64,000 nucleotides of DNA. Source: Candidatus Heimdallarchaeota archaeon. Lineage in GTDB: Archaea; Asgardarchaeota; Heimdallarchaeia; JABLTI01. A program made the translations under genes and the position numbers. Position 1 is the first letter of the stretch, and every line of letters starts with the position of its first letter. The stretch spans positions 1 to 64,000 of the forward strand of contig JAHLVW010000089.1 in assembly GCA_019058275.1 (NCBI GenBank). The letters are read 5' to 3'. Of this stretch, positions 60,043 through 64,000 are shown piece by piece. The notes under the pieces were generated by a model. That model was not told the origin of the DNA, did no database searches, and saw only the letters and a program-made list of their open reading frames with translations.

Positions 60043-61257
60043 TTAATGTCCCTCTGCAGCATTTATTTTTATGATATCACCATCTTCCAATTCATAACCT
60101 TCACCAATACGTCTTTGAGTTTTAACCAAAATTGCATTGATGAATGACTTTGCTAAATCTTGATGGATCATTCCAGCAAACTCTTTAGCAGTAGTACCTT
60201 TTGGTACAAGATAAACATCTGGTAAAACGTTTCCATTATGATCTGTGTATTTTTGTTGATCTTCTACTGGATAGATAGAAATAACATTCATAATATCAAA
60301 TACTGCTCGATTGATTAAATTTTGAACTCCAGTTGAACCATATTTTTGCAAAATATTTGTTCTTAATTTCTCCAAAGTTTCTTGATCCTTATCTGATAAT
60401 TTATCTGGTTTTAGAATGGTAAAATCACTATCACCTGGTGTATATGAGATAATCTCCTTTTCTGCAAATTTCCTCAAGAAATATTCAGCAAGAGCTGAAC
60501 AATGAATGAGATCATCACCATATTTTTCTTTTAAACGCTGATAATTATCATCTGATCCTTCAAGATCAATTTTATTAGCAGCATAAATCATTGGTTTTGC
60601 AATAAATCTTAAAATAGTCAAGAAATTGAGCAATTCATCATCCGACCATTTCGTTGGTATTGCTATATTCAATCCAGATTTTATTAATGCTTTTTTAATA
60701 TGTACTCGAGTAATTTGCAAACCGGTCAATTTCTCAGCTAGGAGCTTATCTATCGGGATTTTCTCAGTTTCTGAGGTTCTACTAATTCTTGTCCAACCTT
60801 TTTTGATGAGCTGATCTAACCACATTACTACTTCTCGATCTAGAAATGTTATATCATCTTCTGGGTCATATGTACCTCGTTCGATGTTATTACCATCTGC
60901 ATCCAGTGATCCTGAAAAATCAATTACATGGATTAATACATCTGCTCGTCTTAGGTCATCCAATAGCTTATTACCGAGCCCACGTCCTTTCCATGCGTCT
61001 GGAACTAAACCAGCTACATCTAGCAACGGAATTGGAACAAGTCGAACACCTTCAATACATAAGGAATTTTGAGGGTTATCTTCAACATCAAGCTCTTTAC
61101 ATACACATGGGATTCTAACATAGCCAGTACCTGGTACGGGTTCAATAGTGGTGAAAGGATAATCACCCACTTTTGATGTTGTTAGACAAGCAGCATTAAG
61201 GAATGTGCTTTTTCCGCTAGAAGGTTTACCTACAATACCAATTAACAATTGTATCAA
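60043..61257 (-). CDS. YchF/OLA1-type GTPase (archaeal branch)
   Basis: The 404 residues begin with the G domain: P-loop GKPSSGKST (10-18), switch region YPFTTIEPVPGTGYVRI, G3 LLDVAGLVPDAWKGRGLGNK, and the AANKIDLEG motif near 235. The C-terminal end (GNVLPDVYLVPKGTTAKEFA, then ELEDGDIIKINAAEGH) is a TGS domain. The archaeal branch has the KPSSGKS loop seen here. YchF proteins bind ribosomes and hydrolyse ATP or GTP; their precise role is unsettled. The upstream gene (Tsr3) is on the same strand 79 bases away. Confidence 0.93.
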   Translation of the reverse strand: MIQLLIGIVGKPSSGKSTFLNAACLTTSKVGDYPFTTIEPVPGTGYVRIPCVCKELDVEDNPQNSLCIEGVRLVPIPLLDVAGLVPDAWKGRGLGNKLLDDLRRADVLIHVIDFSGSLDADGNNIERGTYDPEDDITFLDREVVMWLDQLIKKGWTRISRTSETEKIPIDKLLAEKLTGLQITRVHIKKALIKSGLNIAIPTKWSDDELLNFLTILRFIAKPMIYAANKIDLEGSDDNYQRLKEKYGDDLIHCSALAEYFLRKFAEKEIISYTPGDSDFTILKPDKLSDKDQETLEKLRTNILQKYGSTGVQNLINRAVFDIMNVISIYPVEDQQKYTDHNGNVLPDVYLVPKGTTAKEFAGMIHQDLAKSFINAILVKTQRRIGEGYELEDGDIIKINAAEGH

Positions 61258-61336
61258 GCTCCTAATGACTTGAGTTCAGCTCAATCAATAGTTCATTTAT
61301 TTTCATTATTTAATATAATTTCTAAAAGATATCAAA

Positions 61337-61945
61337 TTATTCGTATAGTTCATCAAGGTAATCATTTTGAATTTTAACTACCTCTAGACTACTCTTTGCG
61401 TCAGAGTAAGCTTCGAGCAATTCAAAATTGAGAGTGAAGAAATTTTCACCCCACTTAAATCCATCAAGTAACTTACGTGCATTATCCTTGAAACCAACAA
61501 TATAAAGAGCTGAAGCTAATGCCTCTGCAGTGCTCAATTTGCAAGGTTTGCCATAATTGACAGGATTAGCTGCTAGCAAATATGGTAGAATTCTATCTAT
61601 GAAACGCCATCGACCCTTTTTCTTAGGTTCATCATCCCTATGTTCATATGCACCAAAAATCCTTTTAGCTTCAACCCAAGAGCAATCAAGACCCACAAGA
61701 CCTTTAGTATGTATAGCAGGAAGATCCTCTATAGAAAGGGCTTTTTGTGAGAAAGGATTGAGAAGAACAGCATTTTTAGGAATATTACCGATTTTATAGG
61801 TCAAAATGATTTTTCCCATTTTATGAAGATGGATAGCTGTACATTTTTTGGGATCATCACCTTTTGTACTATAGACAAATAATTTTATGTCACTAACGGT
61901 ACGAAATTCTTCTTCAGGATTATACGGCATAATAATAACTACCAA
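61337..61945 (-). CDS. tsr3: rRNA aminocarboxypropyltransferase Tsr3 (DUF367)
   Basis: The 202-residue protein carries the Tsr3 hallmarks: VLLNPFSQKALSIED, GLVGLDCSWVEAKR and the long conserved block LPYLLAANPVNYGKPCKLST, EALASALYIVGFKDNARKLL, and FKWGENFFTLNFELLEAY. The fold is SPOUT-like; it transfers the 3-amino-3-carboxypropyl group from AdoMet to a small-subunit rRNA uridine in archaea and eukaryotes. ATG at codon 6 (MPYNPEEE) is an alternative start. It is followed on the same strand by the YchF gene, consistent with a ribosome theme. Confidence 0.93.
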   Translation of the reverse strand: MVVIIMPYNPEEEFRTVSDIKLFVYSTKGDDPKKCTAIHLHKMGKIILTYKIGNIPKNAVLLNPFSQKALSIEDLPAIHTKGLVGLDCSWVEAKRIFGAYEHRDDEPKKKGRWRFIDRILPYLLAANPVNYGKPCKLSTAEALASALYIVGFKDNARKLLDGFKWGENFFTLNFELLEAYSDAKSSLEVVKIQNDYLDELYE

Positions 61946-62112
61946 ATTCTAATTAAATTGCTAATTTCTAGTCTATCATAAAAAAGTTATTATTTGAATA
62001 TTTATCTATTTTAATACGGAATTAAAGAATAATGCTATAACTTCGAATGAGAATTTATAGAAAAAATAGAATCTTTAATTGAAGTGAGACGTCACTGTTA
62101 GCTGGTAATAAA

Positions 62113-62346
62113 ATGGTCAAAGCGTATATACTAATTAATGTTAAAGGTGGAACAGAATACGATTTATTTGAAGAATTAACTAAAGTTTCAGGTTTAGAAG
62201 AAATTTCCTTGGTTTGGGGATTATTTGATATTATATTAAAAATAGAATCTGATTCTGCCAATGCTCTTGATAAACTTGTTACTGATGAAATTAGAAAATA
62301 TTCAAACATATCAAGTACAATGACCATGCTAATACGAGAAGAATAA
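62113..62346 (+). CDS. Lrp/AsnC ligand-binding (RAM) domain protein
   Basis: A 77-residue stand-alone RAM domain: VKAYILINVKGGTEYDLFEE, LTKVSGLEEISLVWGLFDII, LKIESDSANALDKLV, then IRKYSNISSTMTMLI. It has the beta-alpha-beta-beta-alpha-beta order and no DNA-binding helix-turn-helix. Such proteins bind amino acids or partner with full-length Lrp regulators. The start at 62113 is ATG. No operon partner. Confidence 0.85.
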   Translation: MVKAYILINVKGGTEYDLFEELTKVSGLEEISLVWGLFDIILKIESDSANALDKLVTDEIRKYSNISSTMTMLIREE

Positions 62347-62412
62347 TCTTTTACTTTCTTAGTTTCTCTTTCTATTTATTGAAAAAATAAATTTGAATTT
62401 TAGGAGTGGGAA

Positions 62413-63117
62413 CTAGTAGTCATTATAGACTCTATTTCCACATACACTACAAAATTCACTATCTGTATCTAGATAGGAACCACAAAATTCACAAGTTAGT
62501 GGTCTAGATCTTTCTTGAGTTGGTTGCTGGTGAGCAGCCATATAGTCATCACGACTTGGGCTTTCTGTTGGCATATAATATGGTTGCGGAATGTCATCTT
62601 GCTCTTGTCTTGGTATTCGGACACTATCATCTGGTCTATCTTTCTTAAAGGGACTAATTAATCCAGCCAATATACCAACGATTACTGTGACAGCATTTAT
62701 GATAAGAAAACCATAGAATAAATTGGCTTCTGTAAACATTGCAGTAGAGAATGTACCAGCTTGATAAATAATGTAATAAGCTATTTCTACACCAAAAAAC
62801 ATTGAAATTACTGTTGACAAACCTCCACGAGCAGCTGCTTTTTTCTTGAAGAAGAAGCTAACTGCAAACGCTACTACAACCCAGGGAAGATACGCGAAAA
62901 GAATTCTCAAGAAATTAGCACTAACAAAAAACACGTTAATAGGTTCCATTATTGCTGTTTCAAAGACTTCCATTAACTTTACCCAATCTCCTGCAAACAA
63001 TTGATTAAACCATGTTGGCACATACGCTGCTTCCAAATAGATTTCGATAAACAGAAAACTTGGGACAGTAATTGCCAATGATGTAAAGAATCCTTTTAGG
63101 TAACCCATGAATATCAC
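62413..63117 (-). CDS. Four-helix membrane protein with C-terminal zinc ribbon
   Basis: The 234-residue protein has an N-terminal helix and three more hydrophobic helices up to residue 170, then a Pro/Gln/Asp-rich linker and a C-terminal zinc ribbon CEFCGSYLDTDSEFCSVCGN. The ribbon is of the short zinc-ribbon_2 type common at the end of archaeal membrane proteins; it should be cytoplasmic. ATG at codon 4 (MGYLKG) is an alternative start. Function unknown. Confidence 0.75.
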   Translation of the reverse strand: MIFMGYLKGFFTSLAITVPSFLFIEIYLEAAYVPTWFNQLFAGDWVKLMEVFETAIMEPINVFFVSANFLRILFAYLPWVVVAFAVSFFFKKKAAARGGLSTVISMFFGVEIAYYIIYQAGTFSTAMFTEANLFYGFLIINAVTVIVGILAGLISPFKKDRPDDSVRIPRQEQDDIPQPYYMPTESPSRDDYMAAHQQPTQERSRPLTCEFCGSYLDTDSEFCSVCGNRVYNDY

Positions 63118-63229
63118 ATCTATTTTAATTTAACAACAATAGTTATACAAAGATAAATGTAACAAAATATAATAAAAACCTTGGTAAATATGCACTTATC
63201 AATAAGATAGAAAATTGAGTAAATTTCCT

Positions 63230-64000
63230 ATGAGCAAAACTATAACTGAAAAAGAAATTTTCAATGCATCAGAGCAAGAACTAACTGTCTTAATGGAAAA
63301 AGCAAGAAAGATTAGTTGGAATGCTTTAGGGAAAAGGATAAGATTCTATTACCCCAGCAAGGAATTCCCATCGATTAGCATTACAGGTTCAACTTGTGCT
63401 CAAAGTTGTTTATATTGTAATAAACACTACCTTAAAGCAATGCATTCTCTAACTACACCACAAAAAATGTTGAATTTTGCTCTTAAGCTCAAAGCTAAAG
63501 AAGGAAAAGGGATGCTAATAAGTGGAGGGTATGATGAAGAATCTGTTGTTCCCATAGACTCCTATCTTGATACAATAAGTCAAATCAAGAAGAAAACAAA
63601 TCTTTCTATCAATATTCATCCAGGTCTTGTAACTTTAGAACAAGCTAAAGCTATTTATGATTCTGGAGTAGATGCAGCTTCTTTTGATCTTGTTACCGAT
63701 AATCAAGTGATACGTGAAGTGATTAGAAATGGTAAAACAGCTGTAGATTACAAGAAATCATTTGAAGCACTAATTAATGCAAAACTTAAAGTCATTCCAC
63801 ATATCTGTCTTGGATTATACTATGGAACAGACAAAGGAAATATCGAGGCTGTAAAATTAGCCTTGAATTATGATATACCTCTAATAGTATTTCTTGGATT
63901 TATACCAACAAAAGGAACTCCCATGGAGAATGTCAAAGTTATAACAAGTGATTTTTTAACTAAAATTAGTATCTATACAAGATTTAGAAAAACAGACTTA
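63230..64000 (+). CDS. Radical SAM protein, 3' end cut by the window
   Basis: ATG 63230 opens a frame that runs to the last base without a stop, giving 257 residues. The radical SAM cluster motif is TGSTCAQSCLYCNKHYLKAM (CxxxCxxC), followed by SGGYDEESVVPID and PHICLGLYYGTDKGNIEAVK. The CxxxCxxC-NKHYL-x-x-M pattern resembles the archaeal lipoyl-synthase-like LipS/biotin-synthase-like group, but I hold that lightly. TATA-like AAATATAATAAAA lies near 63165. It is partial at the right edge. Confidence 0.8.
   Translation, partial: MSKTITEKEIFNASEQELTVLMEKARKISWNALGKRIRFYYPSKEFPSISITGSTCAQSCLYCNKHYLKAMHSLTTPQKMLNFALKLKAKEGKGMLISGGYDEESVVPIDSYLDTISQIKKKTNLSINIHPGLVTLEQAKAIYDSGVDAASFDLVTDNQVIREVIRNGKTAVDYKKSFEALINAKLKVIPHICLGLYYGTDKGNIEAVKLALNYDIPLIVFLGFIPTKGTPMENVKVITSDFLTKISIYTRFRKTDL

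Overview
The window looks like chromosomal DNA of an archaeon, most likely an Asgard archaeon, with Heimdallarchaeia-type lineages as my best guess. Archaeal markers are the D-family DNA polymerase large subunit DP2 (with an intein), a short-chain prenyl diphosphate synthase for ether lipids, an archaeal-type YchF GTPase, Tsr3, ComB, a RibL-type FAD synthetase, TATA-box promoters and tRNA genes with introns at non-canonical places. The Asgard guess rests on a Roadblock/LC7 protein, a DA1-like LIM-finger peptidase, a translin homologue, and a 906-residue protein whose N-terminus looks like a small-GTPase-type longin/roadblock domain. It is inference; no rRNA or ribosomal marker lies in the window. 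The DNA is AT-rich throughout.

1-14333 is an accessory island. It starts at an interrupted tRNA-Lys(CUU) gene (53-160) and ends at a second copy of the same tRNA's 3' part (14304-14333). A copy of the tRNA leader and 5' half lies inverted near the right end (14134-14226, matching 1-91). Inside is a tight six-gene minus-strand operon (8031 down to 117): winged-helix-like protein, zinc-ribbon protein with a helicase-like layout, unknown 503-residue protein, winged-helix regulator, SF2 helicase and metallophosphoesterase. Upstream on the same strand are a HEAT-like protein and a 732-residue protein ending in a Card1/DUF1887-like PD-(D/E)XK nuclease domain. This last gene is divergent from a small AbrB-type regulator across a 44-bp near-perfect dyad centred on a palindromic TATA box. 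A free-standing LAGLIDADG endonuclease and a TPR protein complete the island. I read it as a candidate undescribed defence or DNA-processing system on an integrated element.

14.3-27.7 kb is mostly housekeeping: RibL-like FAD synthetase (no NTG start codon), translin, Roadblock, GDPD phosphodiesterase, prenyl synthase, SDR, PCM and intein-bearing DP2. 27.8-32.5 kb is a five-gene membrane module related to complex I / Mrp / Mbh subunits, with divergent ion-channel residues and no peripheral-arm genes nearby. 32.5-38.8 kb holds large unknown proteins, an MFS transporter and a small membrane gene split by an in-frame TGA.

38.9-54.5 kb holds tRNA-Asn with a D-loop insertion, an orphan OppC-like permease, ComB, a HEAT-repeat protein, an EutA-like reactivase, two paralogous Cys-rich microproteins, a lipase-like hydrolase, a GT-C-like membrane protein, an S9 peptidase, a GGCT-like protein, the LIM/DA1-like peptidase and three small membrane proteins. 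55.2-64 kb carries a phosphohexomutase / GlmU-like / B12-radical SAM operon, a DUF2095-like protein, YchF, Tsr3, an Lrp-RAM domain protein, a zinc-ribbon membrane protein and a radical SAM gene cut by the window end. Convergent pairs are often separated by hairpin plus T-tract terminators.
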